A DNA stretch of 64,000 nucleotides, taken from positions 62,001-126,000 of the forward strand of contig NZ_JAFBBD010000008.1 in the NCBI RefSeq assembly GCF_016906995.1, in the 5' to 3' direction. The position numbers were made by a program, and so were the translations under genes. This document shows, piece by piece, positions 1-7,547 of this stretch. The stretch is from Spongiibacter marinus (GTDB lineage: Bacteria; Pseudomonadota; Gammaproteobacteria; Pseudomonadales; Spongiibacteraceae). Numbering within the stretch: position 1 is the first letter of the stretch; every line of letters starts with the position of its first letter. The notes under the pieces were generated by a model. It was not told where the DNA came from. It ran no database searches and saw only the letters and a list, made by a program, of their open reading frames with translations.

Positions 1-1
1 T

Positions 2-976
2 CTGGATGACGAATATCGGCAAGCCGGTGCTAACGTGTTGTCAGGCGCTGAAGAGGTCTACGCGCAAGCGGCGCTTATCGTCAAAGTGAAAGAGCCCCAG
101 CCTGGGGAAATTGACCTGCTGCGCGCGGGTCAGCACTTGTTCTGTTATCTCCACCTCGCCCCCGACATTGCGCTATGTGGTGACCTGCTTGCCAGCGGCG
201 TGACGGCTATCGCTTATGAAACGATTACCGACGACGCGGGCCGACTGCCCCTGCTAAAGCCCATGAGTGAAATTGCGGGGCGGCTTTCAGTGCAGGCCGG
301 GGCGCACTGTTTGGAAACTGCGCAGGGTGGTCGGGGTGTGTTGCTGGGTGCTGTTGCCGGGCTGCCGCCGGCAAAAGTGCTGGTGCTCGGTGGGGGCGTT
401 GTGGGCAGTCAGGCCATCGACGTGGCGCTGGGAATGGGCGCAACGGTCGCGGTGGTTGAAAAGCAGCGACAGCGCCGGGATCAGTTGGCCGCTCATTACA
501 ACAGCGCGCACCTGGCGGTACTGGCCGAGCTCGATTGCGAGGCCGTGTTGCCCAATGTCGATATGGTGGTTGGAGCGGCCTTGGTGCCGGGCGCGCGAGC
601 GCCGCAGCTACTTAAGCGAAGCCATCTCCCACTGCTGAATGCCGGTGCGGTATTGGTCGACGTTGCGGTCGATCAGGGCGGCTGTTTTGAAAGCAGTCGT
701 CCGACCAGTCACCAGCAGCCCACATTTATTGATCAGGGTATTGTCCATTACTGCGTCGCCAATATTCCCAGTGCAGTATCGCGAACGGCGAGCCTGGCAT
801 TGAGTCAGGCAACGCTGCCCTACGTGCAGCGCATCGCCAGCAGTGACTTGCCCAGCATTGCGGCAACGCCGGGGATACGCGACGGTATCAATATTGCCGG
901 TGGTGCCGTTTACTGCCCGGCGGTGGCCGAGGCGCAGCAGCGTCCGCTGGCCGATCTGGCGTCACTCACAGCCTAG
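2..976 (+). CDS. ald: Alanine dehydrogenase, 5' end cut by window
   Basis: The protein should catalyse NAD-dependent oxidative deamination of L-alanine to pyruvate. The frame is open from base 2, and the residues before the first internal start (DDEYRQAGA) fit the family's N-terminal domain, so the true start lies before the window. The KVKEP motif of alanine dehydrogenases is near residue 30 of the visible part. A Rossmann signature (VLGGGVVGSQA) follows in the middle, and the C-terminal half has the family's conserved VDVAVDQGGC and GGAVYCPAV-type segments. About 50 N-terminal residues are missing. It is followed by the promoter region of the steroid cluster and is probably a separate transcription unit. 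Family assignment is secure; only the start is unknown. Confidence 0.93.
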   Translation: MDDEYRQAGANVLSGAEEVYAQAALIVKVKEPQPGEIDLLRAGQHLFCYLHLAPDIALCGDLLASGVTAIAYETITDDAGRLPLLKPMSEIAGRLSVQAGAHCLETAQGGRGVLLGAVAGLPPAKVLVLGGGVVGSQAIDVALGMGATVAVVEKQRQRRDQLAAHYNSAHLAVLAELDCEAVLPNVDMVVGAALVPGARAPQLLKRSHLPLLNAGAVLVDVAVDQGGCFESSRPTSHQQPTFIDQGIVHYCVANIPSAVSRTASLALSQATLPYVQRIASSDLPSIAATPGIRDGINIAGGAVYCPAVAEAQQRPLADLASLTA

Positions 977-1008
977 GTTAACGTCATCCGAAGGGATTAG
1001 TTATCAGT

Positions 1009-1042
1009 GTTATGCGTAGTATTTAATAGATAATGCTACGCA
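1009..1042. promoter_or_regulatory. Inverted repeat TGCGTAG-N16-CTACGCA before fadD3
   Basis: An exact 7-bp inverted repeat (TGCGTAG at 1013-1019, CTACGCA at 1036-1042) lies in the gap between ald and the ligase. The 11-mer GTTATGCGTAG (1009-1019) occurs again before ipdA at 3831-3841. Two promoters of the same cluster sharing this word makes it a likely operator. The two Lrp/AsnC proteins encoded between the two sites are the obvious candidate ligands, but that is inference. Confidence 0.6.
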
Positions 1043-1108
1043 AAGTCTTGTTGTGTTGCGATTCTGCTTCTAGACTCTATGTTTTCGCCGATGTTTAGGG
1101 GCTTGAAC

Positions 1109-2761
1109 ATGCCATCGTCTAAATCGCCTTCTTCCAATGCTTCTGGCCGCGCTGATCAGCTTGCTGACCTCAACTTGCCGCCGCTGACTGTCCCCCGTTT
1201 GATGGGGTGGGCCGCTCAGCAGTACGGTGCAAAAACGGCAATACAGGCAGAAGACGAGGTGCTCAGTTATCGGCAACTCAATGACCTTCGCCGCAGCGCC
1301 GGTCGCGCGTTCATGGCGCTGGGGGTTCAGTCGGGTGACCGGGTGGCTATTTGGGCGCCGAATAGTGCGCGCTGGATTATTGCCGCGCTGGGCTTGCAGT
1401 CAGTGGGCGCCGTGTTGGTGCCTCTTAATACTCGTCTGCAGGGCCCTGAGGCTGCCGATATTCTCGCGCGGGCCGGAGTGAGTGTGTTGCTGACTGTCGG
1501 TGCGCTGGAGGGGGCGGTTCCCGCCGAGGTGGTGAAAAGCGAAAGCCTACCGGCCTTGCGCCACAGTGTTCGACTGGACAGCGACGGCGACAGCGCGGAT
1601 CAGTTGGGGTGGGCGGCATTTATGGCGAAGGCCAGCGAAGCCGACGACGCTGCCTTCATTGCGCTGGAGCGCGCGATCAATCCCGAAGACAGTGCCGATA
1701 TGCTTTTTACCTCGGGTACCACCGGCAAGCCCAAGGGGGTGCTGTGTAGCCACGAACAAAACATTCGCGTATTTGCCACCTGGAGCGACACTGTTGGCCT
1801 GCGCGCCGACGACAACTACCTGATTATCAATCCCTTCTTCCACTCCTTTGGCTACAAGGCGGGGTGGTTGGCAGCCTTGATTAGCGGGTGCACGATTTTC
1901 CCCATGGCGCAGTTTGATCGCCGCCTGGTTATGGAGGCAATTTCTCGCCACCGCATCAGCATGTTGCCCGGCGCGCCCTCGCTTTACGAAATGCTACTGG
2001 CCGACCCCGAGCGGGGTAATTATGACTTCTCAAGCTTGCGCCTCGGCGTAACCGGTGCCGCGACGGTACCCGTAAAGCTGGTGGAAGACATGCGCAGCGA
2101 GCTGGGTTTTGAGACGGTGGTGACCGCCTACGGTCTCACTGAGTCGACGGGGGTGGTGACCATCTGCCGCCCCGATGATGACCCCGAGACCATCGCCAAC
2201 ACCTGCGGCCGCGCGATGCCCGGTGTGGAGCTTAAATGCGCCGATCCGCAAACCGGTGAGGCGCGCGCTGCCGGCGAAGAGGGTGAGGTGTGGTTGCGGG
2301 GCTACAACGTTATGCAAGGCTACTTCGACATGCCCGAGGCGACCGCCGATGCCATCACCAGCGATGGCTGGCTGCGCACCGGCGATATTGGCGTGATGGA
2401 TGAGCGCGGCTACCTGCGCATTACCGACCGTTTAAAAGATATGTACATCATGAACGGTGAAAACGTCTATCCCGCGGAAGTTGAAAAACTGCTCTACGGT
2501 TTGGATGGCGTCGCCCAGGCTGCAGTCATCGGTGTACCCAAGGCCCCACAGGGTGAAGTGGGTATGGCCTTTATTGTGCGCCGCGCGGGCAGCGAGCTGT
2601 CGGCTGAACAGGTAAAAGCCTTCTGTGCTGAGCAATTGGCGCGCTACAAACTTCCTTACTACGTGGCATTCGTCGATGCGCTACCAATGAACGCCTCGGG
2701 CAAGGTGTTGAAAACGGAACTGGCTGGGCAGGCCGCCCAGCATATTGAGGCCCAGGCGTGA
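1109..2761 (+). CDS. fadD3: FadD3-like acyl-CoA synthetase of the steroid C/D-ring pathway
   Basis: This is an AMP-forming acyl-CoA ligase of about 550 residues. The phosphate-binding loop TSGTTGKPKG, the YGLTE motif, the GDIG/TGD adenylate region and the C-terminal catalytic lysine in NASGKVLK are all visible. In actinobacteria and steroid-degrading proteobacteria, FadD3 loads HIP, the two-ring intermediate left after A/B-ring removal, onto CoA. Assignment to HIP rests on the adjoining ipdA, ipdB, ipdC and echA20. The ATG at 1109 is preferred over one at 1079 because it has AGGGG eight bases upstream. The stop overlaps the GTG start of the next gene, so they are translationally coupled. It could be a ligase for another steroid-derived acid. 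Confidence 0.75.
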   Translation: MPSSKSPSSNASGRADQLADLNLPPLTVPRLMGWAAQQYGAKTAIQAEDEVLSYRQLNDLRRSAGRAFMALGVQSGDRVAIWAPNSARWIIAALGLQSVGAVLVPLNTRLQGPEAADILARAGVSVLLTVGALEGAVPAEVVKSESLPALRHSVRLDSDGDSADQLGWAAFMAKASEADDAAFIALERAINPEDSADMLFTSGTTGKPKGVLCSHEQNIRVFATWSDTVGLRADDNYLIINPFFHSFGYKAGWLAALISGCTIFPMAQFDRRLVMEAISRHRISMLPGAPSLYEMLLADPERGNYDFSSLRLGVTGAATVPVKLVEDMRSELGFETVVTAYGLTESTGVVTICRPDDDPETIANTCGRAMPGVELKCADPQTGEARAAGEEGEVWLRGYNVMQGYFDMPEATADAITSDGWLRTGDIGVMDERGYLRITDRLKDMYIMNGENVYPAEVEKLLYGLDGVAQAAVIGVPKAPQGEVGMAFIVRRAGSELSAEQVKAFCAEQLARYKLPYYVAFVDALPMNASGKVLKTELAGQAAQHIEAQA

Positions 2762-3270
2762 ATATTGGCAGCGATGGTGCCATCCCACCGCTAGCGGGGG
2801 ATGAGTCCAACCAGGGCATGGACGAGGTGGACTTTCGCATTGTTGCCTTGCTGCGCCGCGACGGGCGCATGCCCTACAAAGCCATTGCTGCGGATCTCGG
2901 TCTAACCGAAGCCACTGTGCGCTCGCGGGTGCGTCGCATGGAGGAGGCCGACAGCCTGCGGGTCGTTGCTGTTACCGACTACGAAGCGGTGGGCTACAGC
3001 ATGATGCTGGCGGTCGGTATTCAGGTGGAAGGCCGCGCCGCCGATGAGGTCGCAGAAGATTTAGCGAGTTTTGCCCAGGTTTTCTCCGTGTGCCAGGTGG
3101 TTGGCACGTTGGATATTGAAGCGCTGGCGGTGGCGCGTGATCAGGAAGACCTCAACAAGCTGCTCAGTCAGCTGGCTGCCGTGCCCGGTGTGAGAAAGCT
3201 GGAGCCATCCGTCGCGCTGGACGTTCTCAAAAATCAGTCAAATTGGGTGCCCTTCGGGCAGGCGGACTAG
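2758..3270 (+). CDS. Lrp/AsnC-family transcriptional regulator 1
   Basis: This is a DNA-binding regulator of about 150-170 residues with an N-terminal winged helix-turn-helix (DFRIVALLRRDGR, then LTEATVRSRVRRM) and a C-terminal RAM/AsnC ligand-sensing domain (QVVGTLDIEALAV). A GTG at 2758 overlaps the ligase stop as GTGA; an internal ATG at 2818 gives the more usual family length and may be the real start. It lies three bases before a second regulator of the same family. The pair sits inside the steroid cluster, so control by a CoA thioester or steroid acid is likely but not shown. Confidence 0.88.
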   Translation: MNIGSDGAIPPLAGDESNQGMDEVDFRIVALLRRDGRMPYKAIAADLGLTEATVRSRVRRMEEADSLRVVAVTDYEAVGYSMMLAVGIQVEGRAADEVAEDLASFAQVFSVCQVVGTLDIEALAVARDQEDLNKLLSQLAAVPGVRKLEPSVALDVLKNQSNWVPFGQAD

Positions 3271-3273
3271 GTC

Positions 3274-3765
3274 ATGCAGAAGAAACAGCTAGATGAGCTC
3301 GATCTGAAGATTCTCGATGGCCTGGCCCATGACGCCCGCACCAGCAACCGCAAAATTGCTGCAGAGCTCGGGATTACCGAGGGCACGGTGCGCTCGCGCA
3401 TCAAGCGCATGGAGGCCGAGGGCTTGGTGCGTATCACCGCGATGACCAACATCGCGCGGCTGCGAAATCCGATACTGGCTTACATTTGGGTGGAAGTAGA
3501 GCGCAGCGCACAGTGCGACGAGCTGGCCAAGCAGTTGGCGGCGGTGCCGGAAATCGGCTTTGTCGGCAAGATGCTGGGCCGCTTTGACTTGCTCGCCATT
3601 ACGCTGGTGCAGAACCACGCGGAGCTCGCGGCCTTCTTGCACCGGCGTATCAGCGGCCTGCCTGGTGTACTGCGCACCGAATGCTCGTTGGGGGTTAATT
3701 TTGTTAAGCATGATTACCGCATGAGCCGGATCGTCGGCCCAGAGCCTGATAATGGCTCAGAATAA
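3274..3765 (+). CDS. Lrp/AsnC-family transcriptional regulator 2
   Basis: The protein has 163 residues. The HTH is near residues 20-45 (RKIAAELGITEGTVRSRIKR), followed by the RAM domain (AVPEIGFVGKMLGRFDLLAI). Its recognition helix closely resembles that of the gene just upstream (TEATVRSRVRRM versus TEGTVRSRIKRM), so the two probably arose by tandem duplication and may form heteromers or bind similar sites. The ATG at 3274 is three bases after the upstream stop. The operator candidate before ipdA is 66 bases downstream. Known two-ring steroid clusters in actinobacteria use the TetR protein KstR2; no TetR gene is present in this cluster. Confidence 0.9.
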   Translation: MQKKQLDELDLKILDGLAHDARTSNRKIAAELGITEGTVRSRIKRMEAEGLVRITAMTNIARLRNPILAYIWVEVERSAQCDELAKQLAAVPEIGFVGKMLGRFDLLAITLVQNHAELAAFLHRRISGLPGVLRTECSLGVNFVKHDYRMSRIVGPEPDNGSE

Positions 3766-3830
3766 GTTTTTGCGTAATCTATTTGGCTTATGGCTTAGGT
3801 TTTTTTCATTGGTAAGCTGTAATTTCTAAT

Positions 3831-3853
3831 GTTATGCGTAGCAGAGCTGCGTA
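3831..3853. promoter_or_regulatory. Near-palindrome TGCGTAGC-N3-GCTGCGTA before ipdA
   Basis: TGCGTAGC (3835-3842) and GCTGCGTA (3846-3853) form a near-palindrome with two mismatches. It begins with the same GTTATGCGTAG word found before the ligase (1009-1019). It lies about 50 bases before the ipdA start and is probably an operator or activator site for the Lrp/AsnC pair. Confidence 0.58.
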
Positions 3854-3902
3854 TGACGGATTGTCTCAAGCGGCAAACCTCGCTTTGTATTAAGGAGTGG
3901 AC

Positions 3903-4778
3903 GTGAATAAAGAAATGGCTTTGCAGGAGCTCGTTGGCGAGCTACGCGATGGCATGACCATCGGTATTGGCGGCTGGGGGCCGCGTCGTAAGCCAATGGC
4001 GCTGATTCGCGAGATTCTCAAGTCTGATCTTAAAGACCTGACGATCGTGGCCTATGGCGGTGCAGATGTCGGCATGTTGTGTGCTGCCGGTAAGGTGAAA
4101 AAAGTGGTGTTCGCCTTCGTGTCGCTGGACTTTATTCCGCTGGAGCCCTATTTCCGCCAGGCTCGTCAAAATGGCGAGATTGAGGTGATGGAAATTGACG
4201 AGGGCATGATGCTGCTGGGCCTGCGCGCGGCAGCGTGGGGCTGTCCTTATATTCCCTCTCGCCTCGGTCTGGGAACCGATGTTGTTAACCTCAACCCAGA
4301 CATCAAACTGGTCGACAGCCCCTATGATGAGAAAGAGTGGCTGGCAATGCCCGCACTGAAACTCGATGCGGCGCTACTGCATGTTGACCGCGCAGACCGT
4401 CGTGGCGTTTGCCAGATCAAAGGCCCCGATGTGTATATGGACGAGTGGATGGCGCGCGCGGCTGACAAGACTATCGTCAGCTGTGAAGAGCTGGTCGACA
4501 CCGAATACTTTGCTCAGGGCGACGAAGCGCGTTACGTCTTCTGGGAACGCACCATGACCTCGGCGGTTATTCCGGTTGCCGGCGGTGCTCACCCCACATC
4601 ATGCACGCCTGAATACGGCTTCGATGTGCCGCACTTCCAAGAGTACAACGCCTCGGCGAAAGAGGGCGGCTTTGAAGCCTACTTCGACAAATACATCAAG
4701 GGTCGCAGTGAAGCGGAATACCAGCAAGCTGTGGGTGGTATCGACGCCATCCGTCAACTGCCGCTGCCTGTTTACTGA
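3903..4778 (+). CDS. ipdA: IpdA, alpha subunit of ring-C-opening CoA-ester hydrolase
   Basis: This is a class I CoA-transferase-fold alpha subunit of about 291 residues. With IpdB it is known in Mycobacterium and Rhodococcus as a hydrolase that opens ring C of the cyclohexene-carboxyl-CoA intermediate (COCHEA-CoA). A glycine-rich start (GMTIGIGGWGPRRKP) and the segment VMEIDEGMM near residue 100 are typical of the IpdA branch rather than of acetate or succinate CoA-transferases. GTG at 3903 is chosen because AAGGAG lies five bases before it; a GTG at 3897 would overlap that site. The gene is 21 bases before ipdB, with echA20 and ipdC downstream, which strongly supports the call. Confidence 0.85.
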   Translation: MNKEMALQELVGELRDGMTIGIGGWGPRRKPMALIREILKSDLKDLTIVAYGGADVGMLCAAGKVKKVVFAFVSLDFIPLEPYFRQARQNGEIEVMEIDEGMMLLGLRAAAWGCPYIPSRLGLGTDVVNLNPDIKLVDSPYDEKEWLAMPALKLDAALLHVDRADRRGVCQIKGPDVYMDEWMARAADKTIVSCEELVDTEYFAQGDEARYVFWERTMTSAVIPVAGGAHPTSCTPEYGFDVPHFQEYNASAKEGGFEAYFDKYIKGRSEAEYQQAVGGIDAIRQLPLPVY

Positions 4779-4799
4779 TCGGTCTGAGGAATTCTAGTT

Positions 4800-5603
4800 A
4801 TGACTACCCCTGCAACAGAATACAGCCTGGCCGAGCTGATGATTTGTGCCAATGCCAGCGCTTATGACAATGACGGCGAAGTTCTGGTCACCGGCATCGG
4901 TGTGCTGCCGCGTATCGCCGCCAGCCTCGCCATGCTGAGCAGCAATACCGACATCATGATGACTGACTCCGAAGCGTGGTTGCTGTCGGAGCCCAATCCC
5001 GTCGGCAAACGCGATGCCGACTTCCAGCCGAAGGCGGAAACGTGGATGGGCTTTACCCGCATTTTTGACAACGTATGGAGCGGCCGTCGTCACCTGACCG
5101 GTGGGCCAACCCAAATCGACCGCTTCGCGCAGGCAAACATCTCAGCGCTGGGTGGCGATCACAGCAAGCCCAAGGTGCAAATGTTGGGTGTGCGTGGTTT
5201 CCCCGGAAACTCGATTTGTCACGCCAACAGCTACCTGGTGCCCATGCACAGCAAGCGCGTGTTTGTAGAAGGTGAGTGCGACGTGGTGTGCACCATTGGC
5301 TACAACCCGGATCGTCTGCCTAAAGGTTACAGCTTCGACGAGATCGATGTGCGTCAGGTGTACACCAACTTGGGTGTGTTCGACTTCCGTGGTCCCAACC
5401 GCCAAATGCAGATCGTTAGCCTTCACCCCGGCGTTACTGTGGAAGAGGTTCAGGAAAATACCGGCTTCCCGGTGCATGTTCCTGCGTCTATTCCAACAAC
5501 GCCGGCTCCCACCGAAGAGCAACTGGACATTATCCGCCGCATTGACCCGCACAACCTGCGCGCCAAGCAGTTGAAGGATAACCCTCCGGGCGTTCGCGGC
5601 TAA
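4800..5603 (+). CDS. ipdB: IpdB, beta subunit of ring-C-opening CoA-ester hydrolase
   Basis: The protein has 267 residues and is the partner of IpdA. It has the CoA-transferase beta fold (YSLAELMICANAS at the N-terminus, FRGPNRQMQIVSLHPGV near residue 200). The SENG-type motif carrying the catalytic glutamate of true CoA-transferases is not visible, which agrees with the IpdAB family acting as a hydrolase. AGGAATTC lies before the ATG. The gene is followed by a strong hairpin and then ipdC, so the transcript may be processed or attenuated there. Confidence 0.85.
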   Translation: MTTPATEYSLAELMICANASAYDNDGEVLVTGIGVLPRIAASLAMLSSNTDIMMTDSEAWLLSEPNPVGKRDADFQPKAETWMGFTRIFDNVWSGRRHLTGGPTQIDRFAQANISALGGDHSKPKVQMLGVRGFPGNSICHANSYLVPMHSKRVFVEGECDVVCTIGYNPDRLPKGYSFDEIDVRQVYTNLGVFDFRGPNRQMQIVSLHPGVTVEEVQENTGFPVHVPASIPTTPAPTEEQLDIIRRIDPHNLRAKQLKDNPPGVRG

Positions 5604-5619
5604 TACGGCCAGGCGCAAC

Positions 5620-5650
5620 AAGCACCGGCCTGTAATGCAGGTCGGTGCTT
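5620..5650 (+). other. Strong intercistronic hairpin between ipdB and ipdC
   Basis: Bases 5620-5632 pair with 5638-5650 as a 13-bp stem with one G-T pair and a five-base loop. No run of T follows, so it is not a typical intrinsic terminator. It may stabilise the ipdAB part of the message, act as a processing site or attenuate readthrough. Confidence 0.6.
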
Positions 5651-5678
5651 TGTCGATTCAACGCAGAGCTAATTATTT

Positions 5679-6746
5679 ATGTCGACGCTACTCGATACCC
5701 GCATTACCGAATTACTGGGCTGTAAATACCCCATTATCCAAACCGCGATGGGCTGGGTTGCCGACCCGAAACTGGTTGCGGCCACTGGCAATGCCGGTGG
5801 TTTTGGTTTTCTGGCTGGGGCAACCATTCCGCCCGAGCAAATGGAAGCCAATATTCTAGAAGTGAAGTCGCTAACCGATGCGAACTTCGGCGTGAACTTC
5901 CATATGTATCAGCCCAACGCCGCTGAGATTATTGATCTGGTGATCAAGCACGGCGTTAAGGCGGTGAGCTACTCGCGCTCGCCAGGTAAAGAGATGGTTG
6001 CTCGCCTGAAAGAGGCTGGCGTGGTCTGCATGCCAACCGTGGGTTTGCCCAAGCACGCCATCAAGGCAGTAGAGATGGGCGCTGATGCCGTCGCCGTTCA
6101 AGGCGGCGAGGGTGGCGGTCACACCGGTGCAATCCCCACGACCCTGTTACTGCCACAAGTGGTGGACGCCGTGGGTGACAAAGTGCCGGTCCTGGGTGCG
6201 GGCGGCTTTAAAGATGGTCGCGGTTTGCTGGCGGCACTGGCCTATGGGGCTGACGGCATCGCCATGGGAACACGCTTCTTGTTGACCAAAGAAAGTCCTG
6301 TTCCCGAAGCGACCAAGCAGCGCTATCTCGCCTGCAAAGACCCCGGTGCCATCATTCGCAGTGAAGCCCTCGACGGCCTGCCGCAGCGCATGATTTTGAA
6401 TGACTTCCTCAGCGAGCTGGAGAAAGCCGGCCCACTGAAAAAACTGATTATCGCCTTGCGCAATGGCTTGGCCTTTCGCAAGTTCACCGGCGCCAGCATG
6501 ACCTCCCTGCTGCGCTCTGCGCTCGCCATGACCAGCAGCGGCGACATTACTAAGTCGCAGGCCATTATGGCGGCGAATGCACCGATGATTATTCAAAAAG
6601 CCATGGTCGATGGCCGCCCGGACGAAGGCGTGCTGCCCTCTGGCCAGGTGGCAGGTGTTATCGATGAATTACTGAGTTGTGAAGACCTGATTCGCAGCAT
6701 TGTCGACGAAGCCGAGTCGCGCTTCGCAAAAATGGGGAACGCATAA
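5679..6746 (+). CDS. ipdC: IpdC-like flavin-dependent enzyme of steroid C/D-ring degradation
   Basis: The 355-residue protein has an FMN-binding TIM barrel of the nitronate monooxygenase/enoyl reductase family. The flavin-phosphate region is visible as AVQGGEGGGHTG near residue 140 and VLGAGGFKDGRG near 173. In actinobacterial steroid clusters the homologue next to ipdAB is IpdC, which acts on the two-ring CoA thioester. Its exact reaction cannot be read from sequence. The stop overlaps the next start by one base (TAATG), so it is coupled to echA20. A true nitronate monooxygenase is possible but unlikely given the neighbours. Confidence 0.75.
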   Translation: MSTLLDTRITELLGCKYPIIQTAMGWVADPKLVAATGNAGGFGFLAGATIPPEQMEANILEVKSLTDANFGVNFHMYQPNAAEIIDLVIKHGVKAVSYSRSPGKEMVARLKEAGVVCMPTVGLPKHAIKAVEMGADAVAVQGGEGGGHTGAIPTTLLLPQVVDAVGDKVPVLGAGGFKDGRGLLAALAYGADGIAMGTRFLLTKESPVPEATKQRYLACKDPGAIIRSEALDGLPQRMILNDFLSELEKAGPLKKLIIALRNGLAFRKFTGASMTSLLRSALAMTSSGDITKSQAIMAANAPMIIQKAMVDGRPDEGVLPSGQVAGVIDELLSCEDLIRSIVDEAESRFAKMGNA

Positions 6747-7501
6747 TGAGCAAGCCATATACCCTGAGCATCAGCGACAGCGGTGTTGCTGAACTAATCT
6801 TCAATAAGCCACCAGTTAACGCCTTTGACAGTAACGGCTGGCTGGCCATCGCTGCCGAGATCAATACCCTGAGCGACAACGACGCGGTGCGCGTAGTGAT
6901 TATCGCTGCCGAGGGTCGCGGCTTTTGCGCCGGTGTTGATATCAAAGAGCTGGCGGCAAACCCCGCCATGATTACCCGCGTCAACAAGGGTAACTACGAC
7001 ACCTTCAAAGCGATTCACCGCTGCCGCAAGCCGGTCATTGTCGCGCTGCATGGCTTCGTACTTGGTGGTGGTATTGGTATCAGTGGTGCCGCCGACATCA
7101 TTGTGGCATCGGAGTGTGCGACCTTTGCCGTACCGGAAGTTGACCGCGGGGCAATGGGCGGCGGCGCTCACTTGCAGCGCATGTTCCCGGTGCAGAAAGT
7201 GCGCTACATGTACTTCACCGGTGAGGCTATCGATGCGCAAGAGGCCTATCGCCTGGGCGCCATTGAAAAGGTGGTTCCCCGCGATCAACTGATGGCAACT
7301 GCCCGCGATATTGCCGACAAAATTGCCGAGAAATCACCGCGCATGATCGAGCTGGCCAAGGAAGCCCTCAACGGTGTGGAAGACGGCAATTTGGAAGACA
7401 AATACCGCTGGGAGCAGGGCTTTACGCAAGAGGCCTATGCCGAGCCAGACTCGCAAGAAGCCAAAGACGCCTTTGTTGAAAAGCGCGACGCCAAATTTTG
7501 A
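6746..7501 (+). CDS. echA20: EchA20-like crotonase, ring-D hydrolase
   Basis: This is an enoyl-CoA hydratase/isomerase-fold protein of 251 residues. The oxyanion-hole segments are visible: GRGFCAGVDIKEL near residue 55 and LHGFVLGGGIGISGAADI near 95. In Mycobacterium, EchA20 hydrolytically opens ring D of 5-OH-HIC-CoA. The position beside ipdC, ipdA and ipdB matches that role. It is coupled to ipdC by a one-base overlap and followed 46 bases later by an acyl-CoA dehydrogenase. A generic enoyl-CoA hydratase is the alternative. Confidence 0.75.
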   Translation: MSKPYTLSISDSGVAELIFNKPPVNAFDSNGWLAIAAEINTLSDNDAVRVVIIAAEGRGFCAGVDIKELAANPAMITRVNKGNYDTFKAIHRCRKPVIVALHGFVLGGGIGISGAADIIVASECATFAVPEVDRGAMGGGAHLQRMFPVQKVRYMYFTGEAIDAQEAYRLGAIEKVVPRDQLMATARDIADKIAEKSPRMIELAKEALNGVEDGNLEDKYRWEQGFTQEAYAEPDSQEAKDAFVEKRDAKF

Positions 7502-7547
7502 TTAACGGCGGGCACCGCCCGCCGCTGAACCGAGACGAGAATCACCC

